Assembly (NCBI RefSeq): GCF_009905435.1
Contig: NZ_JAAAMT010000016.1
Span: 1-64,000, forward strand
Direction: 5' to 3'
DNA from: Pseudomonas sp. R5(2019)
GTDB lineage: Bacteria; Pseudomonadota; Gammaproteobacteria; Pseudomonadales; Pseudomonadaceae
Length of the DNA: 64,000 nucleotides
A model generated the notes under the pieces. That model did not search any database, was not told the origin of the DNA, and saw nothing but the letters and a program-made list of their open reading frames with translations. Each line of letters begins with the position of its first letter. The first letter of the stretch is position 1. The translations under genes and the position numbers were made by a program. Positions 29,896 through 38,454 of this stretch are shown here, piece by piece.

Positions 29896-31328
29896 CAGCG
29901 CATCATCTCCTTGACCATTCGCTGCTGCTCCAGCATTTCACGCTGACGCGCATCGATGCGTGATTGCAGCGGGAAGTTCTTGTCCGCCTTGCGCTTGGCC
30001 AGGTCCAGCTGTTGCACAGCCTGGTCGAAGTCGCCCACCAGCGCGAAGTATTCCGCGCGCGCCTGGTGCAGGCCGATGATGTTGCCGGAGAGCCCCCGGG
30101 TTTCTGCGACCATGTACCAGATATCCGGATCGTCCGGGCGGTTCTTGAGCAGTTTATCCAGCGATTTCTCCGCCTCGGCGGCCTTGTTCTGCTTTAGCAG
30201 CAGGTCGACGCGGGTCTGGTTCAGCGGGTAGTTGTTGGGATAGAGGGTCAGCATCCTGTCCATGCGCTGCTGGGCATCGGCCAGGCGGTTGTTGGTCAGG
30301 TCCAGGTCGATTTGCGCCAGGTTATAGGTGACGTCGTTCGGCGCCTTGGCCAGCAGCTGGCCCAACCCTTCTCGGGCTTCGTTCAACTGCCCGCTCTTGA
30401 TCTGGGCGAGGGCCAGGCCATAGCGTGCAGCTTCCAGTTTGGGATTTTCGTCGAGCAAAGCGCGAAAGCGCTTGGCCGCGAGGCCAGGCGTATCTTCGAA
30501 CGCCAGTTGCACACGGGCTCGCATCAATTGATAGCGCAAGCTGTCTTCGGTGCCACCCTTGGGTGCCTGTTCGGCGCGGTTGCGAGTGTCGGCGATCCGT
30601 GATTCGGTGACCGGGTGGGTCAGCAGAAACTCGGGTGGCTTGGCATCAAAGCGGTATTGACGCATCAGGCGCTCGAACATGGTCGGCATCTTGCGTGGAT
30701 CGTAACCGGCCTTTTCCAGATTCTGGATACCGATCCGGTCGGCTTCCTGCTCGTTTTGCCTGGAGAAGGTTCGCTGGGCCTGAATGGCGGCTGCCTGGGA
30801 GCCGGCAATGGCCGCGATCCCGGCGTCACCGGCGCCTGCGGCGGCGGCCACGATGCCGGCCAGTAGCGCCGCCATCATCGGCAGTTGCATGCGTTGTTGA
30901 GCTTCGACGCCGCGGGCAAAATGGCGTTGCGACAAGTGCGCCAGTTCGTGAGCCAGCACCGAAGCGTATTCGCCCTCGGTTTCGGCATTGAGGAACAGCC
31001 CGCCGTTCACGCCGACGATGCCACCTGGAGCGGCGAAGGCGTTGAGTTCGGGGCTTTTGATGAGGATAAATTCCAGGCGCCGGTCTTGCAGCTGGCTGGT
31101 TTCTGCCAGTTTGTAGACGCTGGTTTCGACAAAGTCCTTGAGTTGGGGGTCGGACAGCTGGGCCACCTGACCGCGCAACAGGCTGAGCCAGGCGCGGCCC
31201 AACTGATGTTCCTGTTGTGGGGAGACGATGGCAGAGCTGGCATCGCCGAGTGACGGCAGGTCGTCGGCATGGCTTGGAACAGCCAGCAGGCAGGCCAGTG
31301 TCAGCAGGGTGGGGCGCAATAAAGTCAT
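29895..31328 (-). CDS. bepA: M48 metalloprotease with TPR domain, BepA-like
   Basis: The 477-residue periplasmic protein has a signal peptide (about residues 1-22), an M48 peptidase domain with zinc motif HELAHLSQRH, and C-terminal TPR repeats from about residue 300. BepA degrades or helps assemble outer-membrane proteins such as LptD with the Bam complex. I use ATG 31328 (MTLLRP); an upstream TTG would add seven residues without a better signal peptide. The stop overlaps the right arm of the palindrome. Confidence 0.94.
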   Translation of the reverse strand: MTLLRPTLLTLACLLAVPSHADDLPSLGDASSAIVSPQQEHQLGRAWLSLLRGQVAQLSDPQLKDFVETSVYKLAETSQLQDRRLEFILIKSPELNAFAAPGGIVGVNGGLFLNAETEGEYASVLAHELAHLSQRHFARGVEAQQRMQLPMMAALLAGIVAAAAGAGDAGIAAIAGSQAAAIQAQRTFSRQNEQEADRIGIQNLEKAGYDPRKMPTMFERLMRQYRFDAKPPEFLLTHPVTESRIADTRNRAEQAPKGGTEDSLRYQLMRARVQLAFEDTPGLAAKRFRALLDENPKLEAARYGLALAQIKSGQLNEAREGLGQLLAKAPNDVTYNLAQIDLDLTNNRLADAQQRMDRMLTLYPNNYPLNQTRVDLLLKQNKAAEAEKSLDKLLKNRPDDPDIWYMVAETRGLSGNIIGLHQARAEYFALVGDFDQAVQQLDLAKRKADKNFPLQSRIDARQREMLEQQRMVKEMMR

Positions 31329-31485
31329 GCACGAAGCTCTGGTCGACAAAGATCCTACTGTAGCTGTCTACCCGGCCTGCGACCAGAGGCACCCAGGCTT
31401 GGGGTATGCTAGCCGGCTTGTCGATCCTGCTCGAAAGTCAGGTATCGTTGGCAGGAAAAATCGCGAAGTTGTGTGGAGTGAAACA

Positions 31486-31725
31486 ATGACCGACGTTGTA
31501 GAGTGTGACGCCGAACTCGACGCCACCGGGCTGAATTGCCCGTTGCCGCTGCTCAAGGCGAAGATGGAGCTTAACCGCCTGGCCAGTGGCGCGGTGTTGA
31601 AAGTGACGGCAACCGACGCTGGGTCGCAGCGTGATTTCCGTAGCTTTGCCCGTCTGGCTGGCCATACGTTGTTACAGGAAAGCGTGGATGCCGGTGTCTA
31701 CACCTACTGGTTGAAAAAGGCCTGA
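31486..31725 (+). CDS. TusA-family sulfur carrier (PA1006-like)
   Basis: The 79-residue protein has the TusA signature LDATGLNCPLPLLKAK with one conserved cysteine near residue 19. Such proteins pass persulfide sulfur; the P. aeruginosa orthologue PA1006 is required for molybdenum-cofactor balance, nitrate growth and virulence. Length and position match PA1006. The ATG at 31486 follows GTGGAG. Confidence 0.92.
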   Translation: MTDVVECDAELDATGLNCPLPLLKAKMELNRLASGAVLKVTATDAGSQRDFRSFARLAGHTLLQESVDAGVYTYWLKKA

Positions 31726-31758
31726 CTCACGGCGATTTCAGTTTTTTAAGGATGTTTG

Positions 31759-32829
31759 ATGTTCAAAGTGCTTCGCGACTGGATCCAGCGTTACTTCTCC
31801 GATGAGGAGGCGGTGGTGCTGGCGGTCCTGTTGTTTCTTGCCTTCGCCGCGGTGCTCACGCTGGGCGGGATGCTCGCGCCAGTGCTGGCCGGTATGGTCC
31901 TGGCGTTTCTGATGCAGGGGCTGGTGAACGGTCTGGAGCGCTTTCGGGTGCCCACCGGGGTAGCTGTCGGGGTGGTGTTCGCCTTGTTCATGGGCGCTCT
32001 GGCGGTGTTCCTGCTGGTGCTGGTTCCGCTGCTCTGGCATCAGCTGATCACCCTGTTCAACGAGCTGCCGGGGATGCTGGGCAAATGGCAGTCGTTGCTG
32101 TTGCTGTTGCCTGAGCGCTATCCACATCTGGTGTCGGACGAGCAGGTGTTGCGGGCCATCGAGGTGATGCGCGGCGAGATCGGCAAGTTCGGGCAATGGG
32201 CGCTGACCTTCTCGCTGTCGAGCCTGCCCCTGCTGGTCAACATCATGATCTACCTGGTGCTGGTGCCGATCCTGGTGTTCTTCTTCCTCAAGGACCGGAC
32301 CATGATCGGTCACTGGGTGCGTGGCTACCTGCCGCGCGAGCGCGCACTGATCACCCGCGTGGCCCAGGAAATGAACCGGCAGATCGCCAACTACATTCGC
32401 GGCAAGGTCATCGAGATCTTTATCTGCGGTGTTGCCACCTACATTGCCTTTGTAGCACTGGGGCTCAACTACGCCGCCTTGCTGGCGCTATTGGTCGGCT
32501 TGTCGGTGGTGGTGCCCTACGTGGGCGCGGTGGTCGTGACGGTTCCGGTCACCCTGATTGCGCTGTTCCAGTGGGGCTGGGGCGATCAATTCATCTACCT
32601 GATGGCGGTCTACGGGATCATCCAGATCCTGGATGGCAACGTGCTGGTGCCGCTGCTGTTCTCCGAAGCCGTCAACCTGCACCCGGTCGCGATCATCTGT
32701 GCAGTCTTGCTGTTTGGCGGCCTGTGGGGCTTCTGGGGCGTGTTCTTCGCGATCCCGCTCGCTACCCTGTTCAAGGCAGTGCTCGATGCCTGGCCACGGC
32801 GTGAGCCGGCGGTAGCGCCGCTTATCTAA
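31759..32829 (+). CDS. AI-2E family (PerM-like) membrane transporter
   Basis: The 356-residue protein has about eight transmembrane segments and the family's C-terminal motif (GNVLVPLLFSEAVNLHP). The family includes PerM/YdiK and supposed autoinducer-2 exporters; the substrate here is unknown. AAGGATG precedes the ATG at 31759, preferred over TTG three bases earlier. It follows the tusA-like gene by 33 bases. Confidence 0.88.
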   Translation: MFKVLRDWIQRYFSDEEAVVLAVLLFLAFAAVLTLGGMLAPVLAGMVLAFLMQGLVNGLERFRVPTGVAVGVVFALFMGALAVFLLVLVPLLWHQLITLFNELPGMLGKWQSLLLLLPERYPHLVSDEQVLRAIEVMRGEIGKFGQWALTFSLSSLPLLVNIMIYLVLVPILVFFFLKDRTMIGHWVRGYLPRERALITRVAQEMNRQIANYIRGKVIEIFICGVATYIAFVALGLNYAALLALLVGLSVVVPYVGAVVVTVPVTLIALFQWGWGDQFIYLMAVYGIIQILDGNVLVPLLFSEAVNLHPVAIICAVLLFGGLWGFWGVFFAIPLATLFKAVLDAWPRREPAVAPLI

Positions 32830-32846
32830 AGCATCAGCCATTCACG

Positions 32847-32933
32847 TGCAGGAGCGGGGGGGCGGTCCGGCTTGGCAGCGCAGCAGACCCGGGGGCCGCT
32901 ACGCAGCCCATCGCGGCCAGGTCCGCTCCTACA
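32847..32933. repeat. REP unit with degenerate partner
   Basis: The right copy (32892-32933) matches the REP units at 81-122 and 29796-29837, ending GGTCCGCTCCTACA. The left partner (32847-32890) is eroded. It sits between convergent AI-2E and bcp genes. Confidence 0.8.
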
Positions 32934-32955
32934 CAGTCAGGTGGTGAGTCAGCAG

Positions 32956-33426
32956 TCAGGCGTTCAGCGCCTGAGCTTCAGCCAGCACGGCATCCACGTG
33001 GCCTGGCACTTTCACGCCACGCCATTCCTTTCGCAGAACACCGTTCTTGTCGATCAGAAAGGTGCTGCGGTCGACGCCCATGTATTCCTTGCCATACAGC
33101 TTTTTCAGCTTGATGACGTCGAACAGTTGGCAGAGCGCCTCGTCCTTGTCGCTGATCAGCTCGAACGGGAAGCCCTGCTTGGTCTTGAAGTTCTCGTGGG
33201 ATTTGAGCCCGTCGCGCGACACCCCGAAAATCTCGGTGCCGGCTGCCCGGAAGGCCTCGTATTGATCACGGAAACCCTGGCCCTCTGTGGTACAGCCAGG
33301 GGTGCTGTCCTTGGGGTAGAAGTAAATCACTACCTGCTGGCCCTTGAGGTCAGCCAGATTGACGGTCTTGCCGCTGGTGGCCTGGGCCTGGAAGTCGGCA
33401 ACCGTCTGGTCGAGTTCAACAGCCAT
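32956..33426 (-). CDS. bcp: Thioredoxin-dependent peroxiredoxin Bcp
   Basis: The 156-residue peroxidase has its peroxidatic cysteine in DSTPGCTTEGQGF. The resolving cysteine that E. coli Bcp carries five residues later is replaced by glutamine, so it would act as a one-cysteine type or use another partner. It reduces hydroperoxides. It follows gcvR on the same strand after 12 bases. Confidence 0.94.
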   Translation of the reverse strand: MAVELDQTVADFQAQATSGKTVNLADLKGQQVVIYFYPKDSTPGCTTEGQGFRDQYEAFRAAGTEIFGVSRDGLKSHENFKTKQGFPFELISDKDEALCQLFDVIKLKKLYGKEYMGVDRSTFLIDKNGVLRKEWRGVKVPGHVDAVLAEAQALNA

Positions 33427-33438
33427 GCTCGTGTTTCC

Positions 33439-33999
33439 TTACATCGGATTTTGTGGGCGCCATGGTTCGATCAGGGCGTCGAGGTTCAGGGCATCGGCGA
33501 AATCCAGGAACTGATCGCGCAGCCAGCTGATCTGAGTGCCCGCCGGCAAGGTCACGGTAAACGTGGCATTGAGCATGGTGCCGCCCGTCTGCGGGGCCTG
33601 GTAAGTGTCGCAGGTGAGGTTTTCAAGCTCGACGCTGTGGTTGATGAAGAATTGGCACAGCTCATTGATGATGTCTGGACGATAAGCCGCGCTGACATAG
33701 GCCACGTACGGCAGCGATTGTGGACGGCTGTCCAGCGCCGCGCTACGGACAACATTGACAGTGAAGTCATGCTTCTTTGCCAGGCCCGGCAGGCCGGTCT
33801 CCAGGCGCGCCAGGGCATCCCAGCTACCCGAGACCTGCAGCACCAGTGCGCTGCAGTCGCCGTGTCGGGTCAGGCGCGAGGTGACGACCGCGCAGCGATT
33901 ATCGTTGCTGGCACGGCACAGGACATTGGTCAGCTCCATGGGGTTGGGGCCCAGGGCGCTGATGACGAGAAATTGTTCACGAACGGTGGGGGTGGACAT
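33439..33999 (-). CDS. gcvR: Glycine-cleavage regulator GcvR-like ACT protein
   Basis: The 186-residue protein has two ACT domains: the first begins QFLVISALGPNP, the second around LPYVAYVSAAYRPDIINEL. ACT domains bind amino acids; GcvR senses glycine in E. coli. The same gene lies between bcp and dapA in P. aeruginosa (PA1009). It diverges from dapA. Confidence 0.9.
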   Translation of the reverse strand: MSTPTVREQFLVISALGPNPMELTNVLCRASNDNRCAVVTSRLTRHGDCSALVLQVSGSWDALARLETGLPGLAKKHDFTVNVVRSAALDSRPQSLPYVAYVSAAYRPDIINELCQFFINHSVELENLTCDTYQAPQTGGTMLNATFTVTLPAGTQISWLRDQFLDFADALNLDALIEPWRPQNPM

Positions 34000-34327
34000 G
34001 CAGCATTCCTAAAGCGATGAGCGGTCGATACGGTCGAGGGCGGGTTCTGCCTGCTGGCGCGTATCTCGTCGGGCCTGCGATACCTGTGGCCTTGCTGTTG
34101 CCGGCCTCCAATAAAGGCATGCAACCAGCAATCGCGGCTCAGGAATCAGGGTTATAGCACCGAAAAGGGACGCGGCAAGGCGACAATTATGTCAGTCCGT
34201 ACCGATCAAAGTCAGAAGGGTAGCGAAAAGCATCGCCGAGGGGAATGCTCGTGCGCCGGACTTCGCTTGTACAAGCCTGATGGCGCCAGTACCATTACGG
34301 CTCTCTTTTTCCGGCAGGAGCGGTTGC
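34000..34327. other. Divergent gcvR-dapA intergenic region
   Basis: These 328 bases hold no gene. The dapA ribosome site CAGGAG lies a few bases before 34328. I could not assign convincing promoters. Confidence 0.4.
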
Positions 34328-35209
34328 ATGATTACGGGCAGTATGGTGGCACTGGTCACACCCATGGATGCACAGGGTAACATTGACTGGGACAGCCTCA
34401 CCAAGCTCGTGGACTTCCATCTGCAAAACGGCACCCATGCCATTGTTGCGGTAGGCACCACAGGCGAATCGGCCACACTCGATGTCGAGGAACACATCGC
34501 AGTCATCAAGCATGTGGTCAAGCAAGTTGCAGGGAAGATCCCTGTCATTGCCGGTACCGGTGCCAACTCGACTCGCGAGGCGGTTCATCTGACCAAGAAC
34601 GCCAAGGAAGCCGGCGCCGACGCCTGCCTGCTGGTGACCCCGTACTACAACAAGCCGACCCAGGAAGGCCTGTACCAGCACTTCAAGCACATCGCCGAAG
34701 CCGTCGACATCCCACAGATCCTCTACAACGTGCCTGGCCGCACTGCCTGCGACATGCTGGCCGAGACCGTGATCCGCCTGTCGACCGTGAAAAACATCAT
34801 CGGCATCAAGGAAGCCACTGGCGACCTCGAGCGCGCCAAGCAAATCCTCGACGGCGTTTCGAAAGAGTTCGTGGTGCTTTCCGGTGATGATCCGACCGCT
34901 GTCGAGCTGATTCTGATGGGCGGCAAGGGCAACATCTCCGTGACCGCCAACGTCGCCCCGCGCGAAATGGCCGACCTGTGCGAAGCCGCCCTGAAGGGCG
35001 ATGCCGAGACCGCACGCGCCATCAATGAAAAACTCATGCCGCTGCACAAGGACCTGTTCGTCGAAGCCAACCCGATTCCGGTCAAGTGGGCTCTGTACGA
35101 CATGGGCCTGATGCAGGAAGGCATCCGCCTGCCGCTGACCTGGTTGAGCGCTAAATATCATGAAACAGTGCGGAACGCCTTGCGCGCGTCCGGCATTCGG
35201 AAAATTTGA
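34328..35209 (+). CDS. dapA: 4-hydroxy-tetrahydrodipicolinate synthase
   Basis: The 293-residue aldolase condenses pyruvate with aspartate semialdehyde in lysine and diaminopimelate synthesis. GTTGES, the tyrosine in [13 protein letters not shown] and the Schiff-base lysine in [10 protein letters not shown] are visible. The true start is ATG 34328 (MITGSMVAL). bamC follows after 13 bases, as in most gamma-proteobacteria. Confidence 0.97.
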   Translation: MITGSMVALVTPMDAQGNIDWDSLTKLVDFHLQNGTHAIVAVGTTGESATLDVEEHIAVIKHVVKQVAGKIPVIAGTGANSTREAVHLTKNAKEAGADACLLVTPYYNKPTQEGLYQHFKHIAEAVDIPQILYNVPGRTACDMLAETVIRLSTVKNIIGIKEATGDLERAKQILDGVSKEFVVLSGDDPTAVELILMGGKGNISVTANVAPREMADLCEAALKGDAETARAINEKLMPLHKDLFVEANPIPVKWALYDMGLMQEGIRLPLTWLSAKYHETVRNALRASGIRKI

Positions 35210-35222
35210 GGAAGTACACCGC

Positions 35223-36335
35223 ATGAAGCGATTGGCTGGTCTTTCTGCCCTTGCCCTGGTGATCTCGAGTACCAGCGGTTGCGGCTGGTTATGGGGCGAG
35301 GATGGCTATTTCCGCGATCGTGGCAGCGATTACCTGGAGGCGCACCCAACGGCTGCCATGCAGCTGCCGCCGGATGTCAGCACCAGCAAGCGACTGGACC
35401 CTCTGCTGCCGATTCCCCGCAATGTTGCCGACAGCAGCGTCAAGGGCGAGTACGAAGTGCCGCGCCCGCTGCCGTTGCAAGCCTCCGCCGAAGCCAGCGA
35501 CTACAGCCTGCAGAAGAGCGGCGAGTCGCGTTGGGTCCTGGCCCAGCACGCACCGGCTGAAGTCTGGCCGGTGGCGCGTCAGTTCTTCGAAGACAATGGT
35601 TTCCGGATCGCTGAAGAGCGCCCGCAAACGGGTGAATTCAACACCACCTGGCAGCGTTTCGACGAGCTGTCCGCCAGCATGGCCAAGCGCCTGGCCAGCA
35701 GTGCAGCCAGCAGCGACAACGAAGCCCGTGTGCGGGTGCGTATCGAACCTGGCGTGCAGCGCAACACCAGTGAAGTCTACGTGACCAGCGTCGAGCGTCC
35801 TGCCGGCAGCACCGCTCAAGTCGACTTCCCGGCGCGGTCGGGCAGCGGTATCGATGCGGCATTGACCGATGAGCTGTTGGCCAGCATGACCCGCAGCGCC
35901 GAGAAGGGCGGTTCGGTGTCGTTGTTGGCAGCGCGTGATTTCGACGCACCGACGCGCGTCACCCTGGAAGAAGACGGCAGCGGCAACCCGGTCCTGAACG
36001 TGGGTGCTGACCTTGATCGCGCCTGGTCCAGTGTCGGCCGCGCTCTGGAGCAGGGCGACTGGCGTATCGAAGACATCAACCGCAGCCTGGGCCTGTACTA
36101 CATCAACCTGGCCGAAAAAGCCGAGCAGCGTGACCAGGAGCCTGGCTTCTTGAGCAAGCTGTTTGGCAATGCACCGACCAAGGAAGAGCGTGAAGCCCGC
36201 GCCGAGCGTTATCAGGTCCGCCTGAGCAAAGTGGGCGACAGCGTCCAGGTGACCGTCGAGAAGAACATCAACACCGTGGCACCGGCCGATGTAGCCCGTC
36301 GCGTATTGACACTGATCCAGGACAACCTGGGTTAA
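35223..36335 (+). CDS. bamC: Outer-membrane assembly lipoprotein BamC
   Basis: The 370-residue lipoprotein has its lipidated cysteine at residue 20 (STSGC), an unstructured N-terminal segment that binds BamD in the family, and two helix-grip domains (about 90-210 and 240-365). It is an accessory part of the Bam complex. The frame opens upstream, but the lipoprotein signal fixes the ATG at 35223. Co-transcription with dapA explains the older names NlpB/DapX. Confidence 0.93.
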   Translation: MKRLAGLSALALVISSTSGCGWLWGEDGYFRDRGSDYLEAHPTAAMQLPPDVSTSKRLDPLLPIPRNVADSSVKGEYEVPRPLPLQASAEASDYSLQKSGESRWVLAQHAPAEVWPVARQFFEDNGFRIAEERPQTGEFNTTWQRFDELSASMAKRLASSAASSDNEARVRVRIEPGVQRNTSEVYVTSVERPAGSTAQVDFPARSGSGIDAALTDELLASMTRSAEKGGSVSLLAARDFDAPTRVTLEEDGSGNPVLNVGADLDRAWSSVGRALEQGDWRIEDINRSLGLYYINLAEKAEQRDQEPGFLSKLFGNAPTKEEREARAERYQVRLSKVGDSVQVTVEKNINTVAPADVARRVLTLIQDNLG

Positions 36336-37094
36336 GTGCGGTTCGCGGTATTAGGCAGCGGGAGCAAGGGTAACGGTACGCTGGTCGCCAGCTCGGATAC
36401 TTGTGTGCTGGTCGATTGCGGCTTCTCCCTGCGAGAAACCGAGCGTCGGCTGGCTCGTCTGGGCATCACCCCGTCACAATTGAGCGCCGTGGTGGTGACC
36501 CACGAACATGCCGACCACGTGCATGGGGTCGAGTTGCTGTCGCGGCGCTACAATCTACCGGTCTATCTCAGTCGTGGAACCCTGCGCGGGATGCGCAAGC
36601 CGGTCGAGGCGGCGGGTTTTATCGCCGGTGGCGAAAGCCTGCAGATCGGCTCGCTGAGTATTGGCGCGGTGGCCGTCGCGCATGATGCGCAAGAGCCGAC
36701 CCAGTACGTGTTCAGCGACGGCCGCAGGCGTTTCGGCCTCCTGACGGACCTGGGTTCGTACGATGGCAACCTGCTGGACTGTTATGACGGCGTGGACGCC
36801 TTGATGATCGAGGCTAATCACTGCCGCGATTTGTTGGCCAGGGGGCCCTACCCAAGCTTTCTCAAGCACCGGGTTGGCGGCTCAATGGGGCATTTGAACA
36901 ACCACCAGGCGGCCGGCCTGGTGGCCGAGTTGGGCTGGCAGCACCTGCAACATCTGGTACTGGCCCACCTCAGCAGCAAGAACAACCTGCCGCAGCTGGC
37001 CCGGCAACGATTCGTCGACACCCTTGGGTGTGACCCGAGCTGGCTGCAATTGGCCGATCAAGATTCTGGGCTCGACTGGCGCGAAATCGCCTAG
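36336..37094 (+). CDS. Metallo-beta-lactamase fold hydrolase, YycJ/VicX-like
   Basis: The 252-residue protein starts at GTG directly after the bamC stop. The metal motif is THEHADHVHG, with later ligands in EANHC and HLNNHQAA. GSGSKGN at the N-terminus is typical of the YycJ-like group, some of which are nucleases. It is conserved between bamC and purC in Pseudomonas (PA1012), but its substrate is unknown. Confidence 0.9.
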   Translation: MRFAVLGSGSKGNGTLVASSDTCVLVDCGFSLRETERRLARLGITPSQLSAVVVTHEHADHVHGVELLSRRYNLPVYLSRGTLRGMRKPVEAAGFIAGGESLQIGSLSIGAVAVAHDAQEPTQYVFSDGRRRFGLLTDLGSYDGNLLDCYDGVDALMIEANHCRDLLARGPYPSFLKHRVGGSMGHLNNHQAAGLVAELGWQHLQHLVLAHLSSKNNLPQLARQRFVDTLGCDPSWLQLADQDSGLDWREIA

Positions 37095-37122
37095 CCCATC
37101 TATTTAGCAAGCGGAGCCCATC

Positions 37123-37833
37123 ATGGAAAAACGTGAAGAACTCTACCGCGGCAAAGCCAAGTCGGTTTACAAGACCGACGACGCTGACCGCTTGATCCTG
37201 CTGTTTCGTAACGACACTTCGGCGTTCGACGGCAAGCGTATCGAACAACTCGACCGCAAGGGCATGGTGAACAACAAGTTCAACGCCTTCATCATGCAGA
37301 AGCTCGAAGAAGCGGGTATCCCGACCCAATTCGACAAACTGCTGGGCGACAACGAGTGCCTGGTCAAGAAGCTGGACATGATTCCGGTCGAGTGCGTGGT
37401 GCGCAACTACGCTGCCGGCAGCCTGGTCAAGCGCCTGGGTGTCGAAGAAGGCATGAAGCTGAACCCGCACACCTTCGAACTGTTCCTGAAGGACGACGCC
37501 AAGGGCGACCCGTTCATCAACGAATCCCACGTCGTGGCGTTCGGTTGGGGCACCGCCGAGCAACTGGCGAAGATGAAAGAGCTGTCGCTCAAGGTCAACG
37601 ACGTGCTGAACAAGCTGTTCGATGACGCTGGCCTGCTGCTGGTCGACTTCAAACTGGAATTCGGCGTATTCCACGGCCAGATCGTGCTGGGTGACGAATT
37701 CAGCCCGGACGGTTGCCGCCTGTGGGACAAGGAAACCCGCAAGAAGATGGATAAGGACCGCTTCCGTCAGGGCCTCGGTGACGTCATCGAAGCCTACGAA
37801 GAAGTCGCAAAACGCCTGGGCGTGCCGCTTTAA
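37123..37833 (+). CDS. purC: SAICAR synthetase
   Basis: The 236-residue ATP-dependent ligase adds aspartate to CAIR in purine synthesis. The start [16 protein letters not shown] and the motifs [15 protein letters not shown] and [15 protein letters not shown] are diagnostic. GGAG precedes the ATG. Confidence 0.97.
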   Translation: MEKREELYRGKAKSVYKTDDADRLILLFRNDTSAFDGKRIEQLDRKGMVNNKFNAFIMQKLEEAGIPTQFDKLLGDNECLVKKLDMIPVECVVRNYAAGSLVKRLGVEEGMKLNPHTFELFLKDDAKGDPFINESHVVAFGWGTAEQLAKMKELSLKVNDVLNKLFDDAGLLLVDFKLEFGVFHGQIVLGDEFSPDGCRLWDKETRKKMDKDRFRQGLGDVIEAYEEVAKRLGVPL

Positions 37834-37886
37834 GCGGCAAGTTCACGCAAGCGCCTGATAGCACGCAATTTTTTTCGCTTGGGGGC

Positions 37887-37915
37887 TTCGCCTTCTGCGA
37901 AAGTGCTGGTATGAT
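37887..37915 (+). promoter_or_regulatory. Promoter of tRNA-Ser
   Basis: TTCGCC, a 17-base spacer and TATGAT end ten bases before the tRNA. Confidence 0.6.
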
Positions 37916-37925
37916 GCGCGCCACT

Positions 37926-38015
37926 GGAGAGATGCCGGAGTGGCCGAACGGGACGGATTCGAAATCCGTTGTACTGGCGACAGTACCTAGGGTTCAAATC
38001 CCTATCTCTCCGCCA
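37926..38015 (+). tRNA. tRNA-Ser (CGA), integration target
   Basis: This 90-base class II tRNA has anticodon CGA, a long variable arm and an encoded CCA end. Its last 17 bases plus the next T are repeated at 47241-47258, so the element to the right is integrated here and restores the gene's 3' end. Confidence 0.97.
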
Positions 38016-38016
38016 T
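37999..38016 (+). repeat. attL core, 18 bp
   Basis: The sequence TCCCTATCTCTCCGCCAT is the tRNA-Ser 3' end and recurs perfectly at 47241-47258 in the same orientation. It marks the left end of the integrated element. Confidence 0.92.
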
Positions 38017-38024
38017 TATACGTG

Positions 38025-38057
38025 AAGCCCCGTAGATCAAGGTCTACGGGGCTTTTT
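38025..38057 (+). terminator. Element-supplied terminator for tRNA-Ser
   Basis: A 12-base perfect stem (AAGCCCCGTAGA with TCTACGGGGCTT) around TCAAGG ends in T residues. It lies inside the element, nine bases after attL. A shorter hairpin at 47272-47295 is the likely original tRNA terminator. Confidence 0.85.
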
Positions 38058-38067
38058 AGTTTCTGGG

Positions 38068-38090
38068 TTGTACGTAGGAATTGTACGTAA
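38068..38090. repeat. Left integrase arm-site repeat
   Basis: Two copies of TTGTACGTA separated by GGAA, then A. The whole 23-base unit recurs exactly at 47159-47181, on the other side of the joined attachment site. Confidence 0.75.
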
Positions 38091-38113
38091 CGCTTGCATC
38101 CTTTTCCCTCTAA

Positions 38114-38344
38114 CTATCTTGCCCTGATCAATGCTGCTGCTTCCTGATAACCGTTGCGGTCTGCACGCGACAACGTTCGATCACCGTGGCTGGCAGTGGA
38201 ATGCTGTAGCCTGTCGAGGATATCAACCGCGATTACGAGGGCGTTATCGATGAGCAGTGGTTGGGCGGCGCGTTCAGGAGTGTAGAGATAGTCGAATGAT
38301 GCGGATAGGTCAAAGCAAACGGTCTGCCTAAGCCAATATCTGTT
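38114..38344 (-). pseudogene. Possible C-terminal gene remnant
   Basis: On the reverse strand 76 codons are open to a TAG at 38114-38116, with no start codon after the stop at 38345. The predicted peptide looks protein-like: it contains NALVIAVDILDRLQHS and ends NGYQEAAALIRAR. I do not recognise the family. It may be the end of a gene lost when the element formed. The rest of 38091-38454 shows nothing else. Confidence 0.35.
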
Positions 38345-38454
38345 TCATCTGCGAAATGTTATGGGTCATTTCGCGTGTCTTGCTTCACTAGTGGACGGGT
38401 GGCAATCTGCTTGCACGCCTCGACAAGTCTGTTTACCCACGGAAGCCAAGAAAA

